From Dastarcus helophoroides (taxonomy: Eukaryota > Arthropoda > Insecta > Coleoptera > Bothrideridae): a DNA stretch of 64,000 bases. Below are positions 42,675-54,129 of this stretch, piece by piece (within the stretch, counting starts at the first letter, position 1; each line of letters opens with the position of its first letter). The position numbers were made by a program, and so were the translations under genes. The stretch is taken from the NCBI GenBank assembly GCA_028583605.1, contig CM053325.1:47624987-47688986 (forward strand), given 5' to 3'. The notes beneath the pieces are model-generated. The model did no database searches and was not told the origin of the DNA. It was given only the letters and a program-made list of their open reading frames with translations.

Positions 42675-45460
42675 GGTTGATTTTAATTTAATCTGGTTTG
42701 TAAGCATCTCTTTAGCTCGAAAAAGTCAACTCTTAATAGAACTAATAATTACATCCTCAGTAGTGTATCTAGTTTTTGGATTGCAGCGCACTGCTTCTAA
42801 ATCAAAAATTCATAATTTGAAAGAAGGGTGAATGCAATTAATTTTAAAATAATTTACTTACTTAAAATAACAATTGCGATGTGTAAGTTTTGAAAACCTT
42901 TTTGCCTTTTGCACCTTTCCATTTATACATTATTAGTCGACCACCAAATACGACATATTTCATATATTTGTATGTATAAGTACTTCCAGCGAACTTGCGT
43001 AGTGTAAACAGTCTCTGAGAGGGCTCTCAGAGCAAGTCGTAAAAATTGCGCAAGTGGTTGCCGCAATAATTAATTACTTGCTCGTGTAAACAACCGTGGA
43101 GAGCGCTCTAGGCAAGTTCAGATTTATTTCCAATTTGCTGGAAGTTGTCTGCAAGTGGGTTGTGCAAGTCGTACATTTCGAGGTAGAAAGAGTCGCGTAC
43201 GGTCAATAAATATATTCGCTTATTTGAAGATGTTTAAAATTAAGTCAAGATTGTTTTTTTACTGCACAATTATATGAAAAATAAATCTGAAGAAAAGTTA
43301 ATAATTTTTGATTTATTTGAAAGAACTAGAAAAAAAATGATTTTTAACGACAATTATGCAAGGATTTTTAAAAAATACGTTATTGAAACACTTTTTCACG
43401 GAAGATTTGGAAATACTACAACTAATTTATTCTTTGTATGAAACATCCCCATTACAACAAGCTGAATTTAAGATCCTTTTTTTGGATTTATACAAATTTA
43501 AAAAGAGCTCTTTCTAATTACATACGTATAGTCAAATACTTATAGTTTATATGCAAAAGGGTTTATTTTATTAATTTGGCTAAAATTATTTACTGAAAAT
43601 GCAAATAAAAAATAGTTTCTTTTTCGCAAAGTATCGTACGTAGATTTATTTTTAAGGTGCTTCAAGAACATAATCCTTGGATAATTTGAAGAAAAAAATG
43701 TTATATCAACATAGGTTCGGAACCGCTTTGTTTTTAAAATGCAGTGTGTTGAGAATTAGGAATAAATTGATTTTTTTTAAATACTTTGACATCCCTTGAA
43801 ATATTTTTTTTCAATTTTGGTAGATACTAAGTAGGTATAAAATTAGAATAGCGGCTGCTGAAACTCTCTACGACAAGACATAATTTTGCGCTATGTAGAT
43901 ATCACCAAAAACAATCTTTTATTTGGGACAATAACGGGCCACACACTTTAAAGTTCTATTTAAGGGAGTACAAACTCAATTAATCACTCAGCGGGGGTTT
44001 GAATTGGAATGTCGCCTAGAAATAAAATTATACTTGCCGCACTCTAGCTTGCACGAGCCACTCTAGCGTGTAAACAGCCATGCAAGCAACTTGCAGATAG
44101 TAGTGTCTGGATAGTGGAGGTAGGACTTACTGAGAGCACTTGCTCTTAAAACTTGCTTAAGTGTAAACGCTCTCACAAGTCGCTCTCGCAAGTGCTATCG
44201 CAAGTTACTATCCCGTGTAAACGGCACATAAGAACATTCGTTCCTTTAAATGTACATTCTTTCTTTCGACCGATTTACGCTACCACAAATATATGTTTTG
44301 TCTTTTTGTTCAATATTGGTATTAAAGAGTCAAAGTATTTTTGGTAATTAATTTTATTCTAATTTAAATGTTCTGTTTAAAATAAAAGCTGAATGCGGCA
44401 AATTTTATTTAAAAATAGTTATATTATTTATGACGTTTAATTGTACCTTAATTATGTAAAAAGGTAAATTTTTCTTCATTTGGCCACCTGACAACTACAT
44501 ATACTTATGCTTTAATTTACATATTTTATTGAACGATATAAAGAAGCATGAAAAAAATACTATTTTCTTTGCATGGAGAAAACTAACTTACCAGATAATT
44601 TACATTTTTATCATCTGCCAATAATTCTTCAAGTTCTTCAAGTTTTGTCACACTATTTAGAGGGAATGATGTTAAGAGATCTAGCACAGGATTTGGGCGA
44701 TCTGAAATGTCATTTTTAGGCGTTTGCGAAATGTTTTCTTAAATTCTGGCCAATATGTTATCTTGCTGAATCTGTTTCATTATGATAGAATTTAATTTAT
44801 TTAAAACTATTTGTTCGAAATCTAAAAATAAATTTGCATTATAAACATCCAACGCTAAACCAAATGTATACAATTAAAATGTATACTATAACCACCTATA
44901 ACGTACCAGATCTATTTTTTGTAGCATTCTCAACATTGGAGACGTTTGAAGTCATGCTACTCTGTGGAGTGTTTGTTACCTCTGAATGGTCAATTTGAAC
45001 ATTTGTGCCTTTTCCACTGGTTGTAGGAAACAATATTGAACAAGGGAAAGTGCTTATTAAATCGTTATCTGCTTTTGTATTATGTATTATGGATTCTTGA
45101 TTAATTCTTTCAGAACCAGTTTCAGACGATAATATTAGGAGTTCACTTGTACTGGTTTCATTAGAGGATCCCTAAAATACAATTTATTATAAAAATTATG
45201 TTGTGATTAGTTATAGGCTATACTTATTACCGTGGGGGGTTCATTTGATCTTTTATTCCGTTTCTCTGGCAGCTTTGGATAACTGTACCGAGATTTATCT
45301 GATGATGTACCCCTTTCTTCCTCAGATGTACTTGAAGACAAATATAAATATTTTTCATTTTTCTTTCTTTTTCTTTTATTTATTTTGGCCTTGGGCATAT
45401 CCATATTTGATGATGATAAATCTGATGTTTCGGTAGCTTTACGTGCCTTCCCAAAATTAT
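42675..45460 (-). pseudogene. DUF4806-type multi-exon gene, disrupted
   Basis: Exon-like pieces on the minus strand, with splice sites: 45450-45229 (KARKATETSDLSSSNMDMP, Lys/Ser-rich), 45171-44912 (open, Ser/Thr-rich), 44825-44592 (FEQIVLNKLNSIIMKQIQQD, one in-frame TAA, then SFPLNSVTKLEELEELLADD), 42940-42870 (YKWKGAKGKKVFKT) and 42775-42670 (AVRCNPKTRYTTEDVIISSI). The order and blocks match DUF4806 proteins of insects (LNSL..LEELE..L; W.G..GKK.F; AV). The function of the family is unknown. The first exon and the middle of the domain are missing. Confidence 0.7.
42965..44225. mobile_element. Insertion with GTGTAAAC box clusters
   Basis: Five same-direction GTGTAAAC boxes near 43002, 43085, 44068, 44159 and 44213, embedded in G+C-richer AGAGCAAGT/CTTGCGAGAG words at both ends of a 1.2 kb A+T-rich segment. 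It interrupts the DUF4806 gene. Exact ends are unclear. Confidence 0.5.
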
Positions 45461-45941
45461 CAACAAGAAAAAAAATCGAACCAAAAACGTTGCTAATATA
45501 AAATAATCTAATAAAACTATATTAAAAAATGTGCATATTATTATCCCAAAAATATTCTCTTCTCAAACGAAAGCATTAATTATTGACAGAATTTTGTCTA
45601 CATGACTTTTATAGTTACTAATTTGGAAAGGTGCAAAAATAATGACTTTTTACCAAGAGTAAAATTTTACATCTTTTGAGAATAAAATTAATGAGATATT
45701 AGTTTTAATGAGTGTACAGAATTATAGAATTATTTTAAAGAATTAAAAAATATGTATGAACTTTTACATTTATTACATCATAAACATATTTTTATGAAGC
45801 AACGATTTTAAAGACTTGACATTTCACCCCTAATATAAAACACTCGTAATATACATAAAAAAATGGCAAATAGTTACCACAGTGCCCAAACATATTATGT
45901 TTATGTTCATAATATATCCATGTCCTTGGCTTGCTACATGG

Positions 45942-46660
45942 ATTGTATCTTTTTACAGAAACTAGATATTTATTTCATATTTGATATGTGAGTAGAACAC
46001 ATAGGAAATCGTGCACAACTTTCATAAGCCCAAAAACATTATACCGAGTCTTGAGTTCAGGTCTGCATATTTTGGTAAATTCAACCAGCCATAACTTTGT
46101 TATCTCAAATGAAACACCCTATATTTTTTTAGCCTATCTTATGTAGATTTTTGCTATCTTTTTTTTAATTTTGATATCTTAAAATAGAGAAGAGAGATAG
46201 AACAAAATGTGTAAAACAACAACAAGTCAAAATTACTCTAGAATTACAATGCATGTATTTTCGATATACTTTAATTAAGCAAAATTTCTGGAAAATCCAA
46301 ATTTTCTATTTAACTCTACGTATTACGCCACCTAACGGTCACAAAAATATTTTCCAGCGACTTTTCAGGACCACTTTCCTTATTGAAATTTTTTTTCAAA
46401 GTTGTGTGATGACTCATTGCTGAGATATAGCCGGCGTTCTCTCTTAGTTGGCCACCCGGTACATATTGACCAATAACATATTTTGACTTAAATATGTACA
46501 AAGAATGTATTTACTTACACTTTACCAAAAATAATTTATTTACTGAAATTTTACTTTTTTGTGGGTTGGTTCCTTCTTGGAAAATAAAACTTCGTACATT
46601 AATGGATAAAAGGAGGCCGATTTCGAGAAGAGTCAACATTTCTAAACAGATAATATATAT
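45942..46660. other. Repeat-like spacer, not classified
   Basis: AACTTTGTTATCTCAAATG followed by AAACACCCTATATTTTTTTAG near 46090-46130 resembles old DNA-transposon sequence. No partner end was found. Confidence 0.3.
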
Positions 46661-46663
46661 GTA

Positions 46664-47665
46664 CAGGGATGAGCGAAACTGGATGTCTAAGTTCTCTTAA
46701 AGAAAAGGAAAAACGATGTGAATAGTCTGAACAAAATATTGTTAAACGGGCTGAGAAATATCCATTTTAGGCGAAATTTCCATATTTGGAAACTGAAGTA
46801 ATGACGTCATTTTTTCTCCAACAACTTACCTACATTTTTGCATATTTAAAAAAAGCTAATTAGAAGAAAAGGAAAAACGATGTAAAAAGTCTGAAAAAAT
46901 ATTGTTAAAAGGGCTGAGAAATATTCATTTTAAGCAAAATTTCCAGAAATTTCCATATAAGGAAACTGAAGTAATGACGTCATTTTTTCTCCAGAAACTT
47001 ACCTACATTTTTGCATATTTAAAAAGAGCTAATTATTCTTAGCAAATTTTGTAAAGAAAAAACTTTGGTATCAGCTTTTGGAAACAAATCTTGTAAATAT
47101 TTAGGGTTGGAGTAACATGTTCTGGTTTTCTCAGAGTGTATAACTGAACAGCTTTTCTAGGGTCTTTTTGAGATTTTCCATAAACTAATAAATAATACAT
47201 CGTTTGCGTAAACATTTTTCCAAGTCAAATGGCAACAAAACAATGCTTGTCAACCATTAGTTCAATTGATAGATGCCACTTTGCTCTGATTTTTTATTTT
47301 TGCTTTTCCAAAGGCTGTATGTTTAAATAGTGATGATTAGGAACTTTTGATAATAGTTTTTTTAATAATAATAATTTTTTTACAATAAATCTGCTTACAA
47401 CTTTTTAACCGAAAAGGACAACCCTTCTTTTTCCTTACAAAATTTGTTTATAAATATTAGCTCTTTCTAAATATGAAAAAATATAGGTAGGTTTCTTAAG
47501 AAAAAAATTCTGTGAAATCATTACTTCGGTTTTCAAATATGAAAACATAGGTAAAGGTTTAAAATGGACCTTATCCAATCCAATTTAAGAACCTCTTTTT
47601 AGATTTTTTATATCGTTTTTCCTTTTCTTAAAATAGAGTTGAGAAATCAAGTTTCGCTCACACTG
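46664..47665. mobile_element. CAG-ended TIR element, 1.0 kb
   Basis: Ends CAGGGATGAGCGAAACT and inverted CAGTGTGAGCGAAACT, with similarity extending through AGAAAAGGAAAAACGAT. The left side is duplicated in tandem (46701 and 46865). No ORF and no convincing target duplication. Confidence 0.78.
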
Positions 47666-47689
47666 CACATTTTAAGATAAAAGTGGTAA

Positions 47690-48855
47690 TTTCGAAGTCG
47701 TAATTTCCGAAAAGTTGCCTTTCAGAAAAAAAGAATATGAAGAAAAATTTCGAAAAAAGACGAATTAAGAAATTTTCTTTTAAAAAGTAAAATTTTGAGA
47801 ATCAATTTGAAAAAGATGAATTTCCATAGAAAAGTCAAAATATCTAGGAATGTTGAAATAAAAATTCAAACTTTAAGGAACTTTTAAAATCCAAACTTTA
47901 AGAATCGGATTATCCAGTAATAATTTCTGGAAATTCAGATTCCAAATGATTGAAAAAAGTCGAATTTTACGAATAAAGTGGAAATGTAAAAAAATGAATT
48001 GTAAAAACTAATTGAAATTCCGAGAAAAAGGACTAGTTTTGAAAAAAAAAGTGTAATTTTTGCACAAAAATCCAAAATTCGATTTTTCCGAATAAAGTCC
48101 AAATTTAAAAAAAAAGGCAAATTAAAAATATAGACCAAATTAGGAAAAAAGACAAATTTCAAGCAAAATACGAAATTTTGAGAAAAAATGGATATTTTGC
48201 ATTGAACGTAAAATTTTAATAAATGATTAAATTTTGAACAATTATTAAAAAGACGAATTTGATTATCAATCTTAATTTTAAAATTAATGTAAATTTTGGG
48301 ACAGACGAATTTCAAGGAAAAAGTTGAGATAAAGCCGTAATTTTGAAAACATGAGAAAAAAAATTAAAATTTCAAAAAACATTGTAGAATTTTGAAATAT
48401 AAGAGAAATTTTGAGAAAACAACGAAGCTTCAAAAAAACTCATCGAGATTACTACAAAAAGAGAGTGAGAGGACAAATTTCATAAAAATTTAAAATATTT
48501 CGGAGTCCAATTTCGTCGAAATTTTAAAAACTGGGTGAATTTTGAAAAAAAGTAGTAATTTGCTGGCTGAAGAGACGAACATTCCACCCAGTCCAATATT
48601 GAGATGGTTGTCAAAATTTTAAGGAACAAGTTGGAATTTTCAGAAATTTGGATATAAAAAAAGACTATTAACATTTCCAACAAAAATTTTTCCTAAATTT
48701 TTGTCTTTATACAAGAAGAGAAACTCTTCAAAAAGTGTTTTTCGAAAAAGGCAAATTTTGATAAACCAACCAATGTATATCGGATTTTAAAAAAAGTCGA
48801 AATTCTTAGAGAAAGTCAAATTTTAAGGAACGCTGAAATTTGGAAAAAAAATGAT
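47690..48855. repeat. A+T array, regular stretch
   Basis: The clearest periodicity in the window: between about 48015 and 48190 successive units read 19, 19, 21, 27, 19, 17, 18, 18 and 20 nt, consensus near GAAATTTTGAGAAAAAGTC. No flanking inverted repeat found. Confidence 0.7.
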
Positions 48856-49218
48856 TTGCTCGAACCAGTGCCCTGCCTTATCCACACCTATGAAAACATT
48901 AATATATTACCCTTACTAATATACAGGTTGAACCAAATTTCATTTCCACTACAGGGAACTCGGAAACCATTAGAGATGCAAAAAAGCGTAAATGGGCAAA
49001 GTAGTGTAGAATTTAATGCCTAACAATATTTCACTGAGAAAACAATTTCATTCCAATTCGTCTTGATTTTATTTGAAAAAATCTAAAAATTGCCATTTTT
49101 AATAATTAGCTGTATCTTGTTTATTTGAAATCCGATCGAAAAAATCAAAAACTGTAATTACTTGTTTTTTAGGGCCTTTTCATTAGGGTACGTTAATTTT
49201 TTCTAAATTTAACTATTT

Positions 49219-49430
49219 CTAAGAAATGAAATAAGTATCTTCAGAGAGATGTTGTATCACATACTGTACAGTATCTCTCTGAGGATGATAGCTTGGCTGT
49301 CGAAACGCGTTAGAGCAACCTTGGTTGTGTTTTTTAATCTTTCTTGGTTTCAGGGGACAAGTTTTGTTTTTGAATATTTGAAGATAACCAAGGACCAGTC
49401 GGTTAAATTTATTCAAAAACTTTTTAGCTA
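49219..49430 (+). repeat. Dispersed repeat with hammerhead-like motif
   Basis: Shares GAAACGCGTTAGAGCAACC and about 130 bp downstream with both halves of the 38439 insertion. An inverted copy of its first bases (ATCTTCAGAGAGAT, 49239-49252) precedes it, so this copy too is a partial fold-back. Confidence 0.75.
49271..49315 (+). ncRNA. Candidate hammerhead ribozyme (type I, short stem III)
   Basis: Core CUGAGGA at 49279-49285; stem II GAUAGC/GCUGUC (49287-49292, 49296-49301) with UUG loop; GAAA at 49302-49305; minimal stem III C-GC-G; cleavage expected after U49311 (GUU); stem I CUCU/AGAG (49275-49278, 49312-49315). One extra U (49286) sits between the core and stem II, a departure from consensus. 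Short-stem-III hammerheads are known from Penelope-like retroelements. Confidence 0.55.
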
Positions 49431-49479
49431 CAGCTGAAATTATTTCTAAAATTTCGTCTCTAAAATTAAAATTCACGTT

Positions 49480-50790
49480 TATTTTTATTTTGAATATTAA
49501 TTCAAAATCTCGAAAGAATATCCAGATTTGAGAAAGAAAGACAACATTTTTGAAAAAGTCTAGGTTTTGAGGAAAAACAAACTAAATTTATGACAAACAA
49601 TTTTTCAAAATTAATCTCAAAATTTCGAGTTCTGAAAATTTTGAGCTTTCGAGCTAAAAGTCGAACATTCTAAAATTCTAAATTTAAACTTATATTTGTC
49701 AATTTTTTATAGTCCAAGTCTCAAATCATAATTTCGAGAAAAATGTCTATTATTAAAGAATAAAAGTCAACATGTTGATAAAAAGGTTAAGGAGGTTGCT
49801 AGAGAAAGAGTAAATTTTGTTTAAAGTTGAAATTTTAGAGAAAAAATAATAATAAAATGTACATACAAATTTAAATTTAAAACTTGAAAAAAAAAAGTTT
49901 AAATATCGAAAAAAGGTAAATACATTACACAAAACTTTTGAAAAAATTTTCTTTTTCTAGAAATTTTGAAGTTTTCAGCATTATTTCCAGGAAAAAAATT
50001 GAATATTTGGATTTAAAGTCAAGACTTCTAAATTAGGGCAGAAATTTTGAAATCTCTTTTTTTAAATAAATTCGAAGTTCTTTTTTTCAAATTGTGACAG
50101 TCCCGCAAAACCTTAATTCAAAACTTTTTATTTTATATATTTTTGGTCTTGTTTATTCTCATTTATTTTTTTAATTTGATCTTTTTAATCGGAAGTTCTA
50201 GAAAACAAAGTCGAAACAGTAAAAATCATTTTTATTAGAAAAAGCGAGTCAAAGTCAAAACTTCGATAGAGAACCAAAATTATGAAAGAAAAAAAAGTCT
50301 CTCAAATTTTCGATGTTAATCGCCAAAGTTCGTATATTATATAAGTTTTCAACTCTAGGGTATATAAATTAAGATGTTTATGAAAATTACGAGATCTAAA
50401 AGATCTAAAGTATCTAAAACCGAAATTCCGATTTAATTTTTTATAAAATTTAGGTTTTTCTTGAAATTTGAACTCAAATTGAACGCAAAATTCACAGTTT
50501 GAACATGGAGTTTTTAAACTTAAAAAATATAAAACATTTTCCTTCAGTTTTAGGCAAGGTCAGAGTAGTTACGTGTTGTAATATTAAAGAACTCGCATCA
50601 TCACATTTTCTAAATTATGTTCAAAAATCTATTTTTAATTCGAAAAATCAAAAAATGGATCATCCGGATCTAAACCAAAAACCGAAAAAAATCGTTATTT
50701 TTGTTGGAACGAAAACTGGAACTGAAGCGATATGATTTTTTTGCCGGAACGAAAACCGAAAACCGGAACGTAAAAAATAGCGTTTCGAAG
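49480..50790. repeat. A+T array
   Basis: Purine-rich AAATTTTGAGAAAAAAT units on the plus strand, grading into AAAACCG(G)AACG words near 50680-50775 that look like a transposon end. Confidence 0.6.
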
Positions 50791-51436
50791 CTCTGGATGC
50801 TTGTATCGTGTGGAAACGAAGCTAATATTTATTGATCATGAAATACACTTTGATTATGCTCTAATATTAACAGTAGAATATATTAGGGTATTTTGGTAAA
50901 ATGTGATGGTGACGCGCGTGATTATCACGCGAAACCACAAGTTTACCCCTATTTAAAATCGCTCAAGACGCCCAAAGAAGTATTCACTTCAAAAAATCAA
51001 CATTCTCAGAAGTAGGAGGTGGTTGTATGAAGCATCAGCTTTATTTTTCAGTAATAGATAATATATATTTATTTACTGTTACCAATTTGTCTCATTCTGT
51101 TTAATTTTGTTTAACAGCTAAAAATGATCAGTGATACCATCGAGCCTAACACTTGGTACATTTGAATCTGCGATTGTTGAAAAAATTCGAATAAATTAAA
51201 AAATATAATTAGAAACCATATATTTTTGTTTATTGGTATATGCAGTCAGTGTTACGAAAATGTTAGGATTGGTTTATCCTACAGAAATAATGCAAGAAAG
51301 TGCAACCTAGACTACAAATTCATGCAGCCCTCTAGGCGTGTATAGTGAATCATAGGTAGCTGAACTACCAACAGTTGAAACACTGCCACCTAGCGAAGCG
51401 GTTGCTCTCTAGGAAAGTTCCCAGAAGACAAGGATT
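50791..51436. repeat. Unclassified repeat debris
   Basis: 51077-51164 is an 88 bp sequence repeated at 53511-53598 with 8 differences. The preceding GCGCGTGATTATCACGCG palindrome (near 50933) has a loose counterpart near 54050. No coding sequence. Confidence 0.6.
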
Positions 51437-51514
51437 CTAATATGCACAGACCAATAGGTTTGAACAAACTTCGAATCTAATAAATGTTCAAACCTATTGG
51501 TTTGTGCATATTAG
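51437..51514. repeat. Hairpin, 30 bp arms with one mismatch
   Basis: CTAATATGCACAGACCAATA and onward pairs with the inverted copy at 51485-51514 over an 18-base loop. It is either a very young fold-back or a structured RNA. Nothing else marks it as a gene. Confidence 0.85.
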
Positions 51515-51739
51515 AGTACAGAAATAATGATAACTTTTTATTTTTGTATTTTTTGCTATTTTTTAAAAGTAAGGACTTAGTACCTTTCAACAATGACCAA
51601 AATAAAATTAAGTATTCATGACCGAAACGGATATACTTTATTGAAGAATTAAGACACAAAAATAAATATAGTAATGCTGAAAAAATATTAACTGAAAAAC
51701 ACGTTTGATGTACAAAATACATTTTGGTTATAAAAACTT

Positions 51740-52090
51740 ATTCATCTTCAACCTCTTGTTCTATTGTTGGTCACTGTAAAACTTCATCCTAAAATTCTTG
51801 AGCTTAATCATTTTCAACGGTGATATATTTAACAACCTGTCTAATGTTGTCAAGCTTTTTACTGTTAACAGGCACTTTTCCAGCAGAATATGCCTGAGGT
51901 ATAGAAGATAGGAACATTTTGCGTTGTCACTCTGTCGTAAATCAAAAGTGTTCATCATAAGGTCAATAAAAAGCTTAGCAATAACTTTTTCAGGATACTT
52001 CGAGGAGTATACAAATTCATTAACTGTGATGGCGTAAAAGATACTTTCTGATCTTTAAGTACATTTTTGCCTTTACTACCATCCAACAGA
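51740..52090 (-). pseudogene. Fragment of an unrecognised coding sequence
   Basis: Minus-strand frame QAYSAGKVPVNSKKLDNIR then VVKYITVEND, stop, AQEF, stop, DEVLQ, stop, PTIEQEVEDE reads like the acidic C terminus of a protein in which three codons became stops. Upstream DGSKGKNVLKDQKVSFTPSQ is in a neighbouring frame. I cannot name the family. Confidence 0.35.
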
Positions 52091-52109
52091 GTTGTCTATT
52101 TGTATAAAG

Positions 52110-52800
52110 GATGCCACCATTGACTGAAATTCAGTATATTATCAATAGATACCGTCTTAACCGTTACATTTTTTTTACTGTTGGCGATTATGCTGCAATA
52201 TTCCTTAGGCAAAAATATTCTGTCCCTTTAGGCTTTCTTTTTAGAATTAAACAGTACTTCGCATCTCATCAGCTACTCACACTATACAAAGTTCAAGTTA
52301 GGCAAGAATACAAGAATACTGTTCTCATGTTTGAAGTTCAGCCCCAAAGCAAACTTTAACTCTCTTGGATTCAATTCAAAGAAGAGCCATTCGCCTAACT
52401 GATGACGAGAGCTTGACCCATTCTCTCGAAACACTAGAGCACAGGCGGATGGTTGATGACTTGTCTCTTTTCTACAAGTACTATCATGGAAGATGCTCGC
52501 AGGAACTAATAGGATTGATCCCCCAAGGGCAAGATTCTTGAGGCATACAAGATAGTCGGAGACAGCAAATTCCTGTGCATTATAGTTTGACACAGTTAGG
52601 ACTTCTGTCTACGGAGATTCTTTTTCTATAGAACTTCCAAGCTATGCTCGTTACCCAAAGAAATTTTCCCCAACAATTACAACCTATCTTTGTTTAGAAA
52701 GGCAGTTCATCGCCACCTATCCTTGTTTCCGCATTCTAATCGCAGTGCCTTGAAGGCATAATGAAGTTACCCTTTGCGAATGGATTAAACTTAAAAAAAA
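52110..52800 (+). pseudogene. Jockey-like LINE C-terminal fragment, plus strand
   Basis: Reads LGFLFRIKQYFASHQLLTLY, then LLDSIQRRAIRLTDDESLTH, LEHRRMVDDLSLFYKYYHGR then CSQELIGLIP. This is the conserved tail of insect LINE polymerases (LDS.QRRAIRLI...LEHRR.V..LS.FY.YY.G.CS.EL). Frameshifts and stops present. It also covers minus-strand open frames that are artefacts. Confidence 0.85.
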
Positions 52801-53280
52801 CATAGAGATATTATTTCCTAACCTATAAAACTTCACACTCATCAGTTAGATGTTTGACAAATATCTTTTGCAAGAATTAACTTTCCACCGTAATTTGGGC
52901 ATTCAGTTCCTTCTCTACTGGGTTTCTTAATCATGTTTTTTTTTGTAGGTTTCAGAGTTTTTTGATCATTTTCTACTACTTTTTTTTCATAGCACCTTCT
53001 GGACTCTCCATTTTAACAGAAGTGGCGGTAACACAATAAGAAATACGCGTATGCACAAATCAGTGCAATCAAATTGGGAAAACATGAGTGAGAGCTGAAT
53101 GGAACTAAATCCGTGACTTAGTTCCATGCAACTCTCATTACAATCCAGTATGTACATATTATTGGTAATTCCGTTAATGGGATCTAGTTCTTTTCAACAC
53201 CAAACGGTCGTGGACATGATTTTGTATAGCAACACATATCAAATATAATTCCATTGTTAAATGGAACAATCAACGATCCA

Positions 53281-53775
53281 TTTGTACCCAGGACAAGCGA
53301 TGTTTCTTAACATTTTGTTGAAGAAATATCTCTTGGAAATTCGGTATCACCTCCCGGGATTCCGGGAGCCAAGAAAATAAAATCAGAAGCCAAGCTGCTG
53401 TATCCAAGAATCAGCAGAGATGAGTATGGAAAAATTCGATTCGCAAATCAAACATACAGATAACAAAACTTTAGATATTTATTTAATTAGCCTAATTAAA
53501 TGTTATTTGCTGTTACCAATTTGTCTCATTCTGTCAAATTTTGTTTAACAGCTAACAACGACCAGTGATACCACCGAGCCTAATGCTTGGTACATTTGTA
53601 CCCAGGATAGGTAAATGTTTCTCAACATTCTGTTGAAGAAGTAAGTCTTGGTAATTCGGTATCACCTCCCGGTATTCCGGGAGGCAAGAAAATAAATCAA
53701 AAGCTAAACTACTCCATCGAAGAATCAACAAAGAGGCGAGTCAGGGAAAATTCGATGCTTAAATCAAAAAAGTAA
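53281..53775. repeat. Two-unit tandem repeat, 314 bp period, with conserved hairpin
   Basis: 53281-53460 and 53595-53775 are homologous (TTTGTACCCAGGA..., GTTGAAGAA, ATTCGGTATCACCTCCCGG). Both contain a short hairpin, CCTCCCGGtattCCGGGAGG in the second copy. The 88 bp repeat at 53511 lies between them. Confidence 0.75.
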
Positions 53776-54129
53776 ATAATACCATTTTAGATAAAAGTAA
53801 TGATTTATACAATAAAAAGTGGAATTTTGCAGAGTTACATTCACAAACGATGTTCTGTTATGTTGTTTTGTATGTTATGTAAGTTTTTCTGTATATTTTT
53901 AATGTTTCTAATTTTTGACTGGTTAGTTTATACATTGTTATTTAATGACATGTCATAAAATGCAAGAAAAATCAACAGAATTTGGGGTTCAAAGCTCACG
54001 GTCAACAACGCGATTTTTTATTTTTATTACGCGTTTTGTACTGTTAACATTAGAGCGTGTTGGTAACGCAAATTAGTCGAAACCTCAAGTGTTCTCCCTA
54101 TCCAAAAAATTGTCCAACGCTCCTAATGA

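Larger units (their letters stand above)
42204..45941 (-). mobile_element. CCATGTAGCAA-ended element carrying a DUF4806 gene
   Basis: Inverted ends CCATGTAGCAA (42204-42214 and 45931-45941), with a possible 8 bp duplication ATTCTTTC/ATTGTATC (6 of 8). Subterminal ATGGATAT words recur (about 42250-42420 and 45912). It encloses the broken DUF4806 gene. The ends are short, so the boundary is tentative. Confidence 0.5.

Noticed and set aside
47935..48315. 126-codon minus ORF
   Set aside because: Also within an A+T array; composition only, no domain.
47690..48855. CRISPR-like regular spacing
   Set aside because: Units are contiguous, degenerate and lack unique spacers; this is eukaryotic satellite-like DNA.
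50499..50735. 78-codon plus ORF
   Set aside because: Contains KPKK/KTGTE text arising from AAACCGAAAA repeats; not gene-like.
52282..52593. 103-codon minus ORF
   Set aside because: It is the antisense of the plus-strand LINE fragment with recognisable polymerase blocks.
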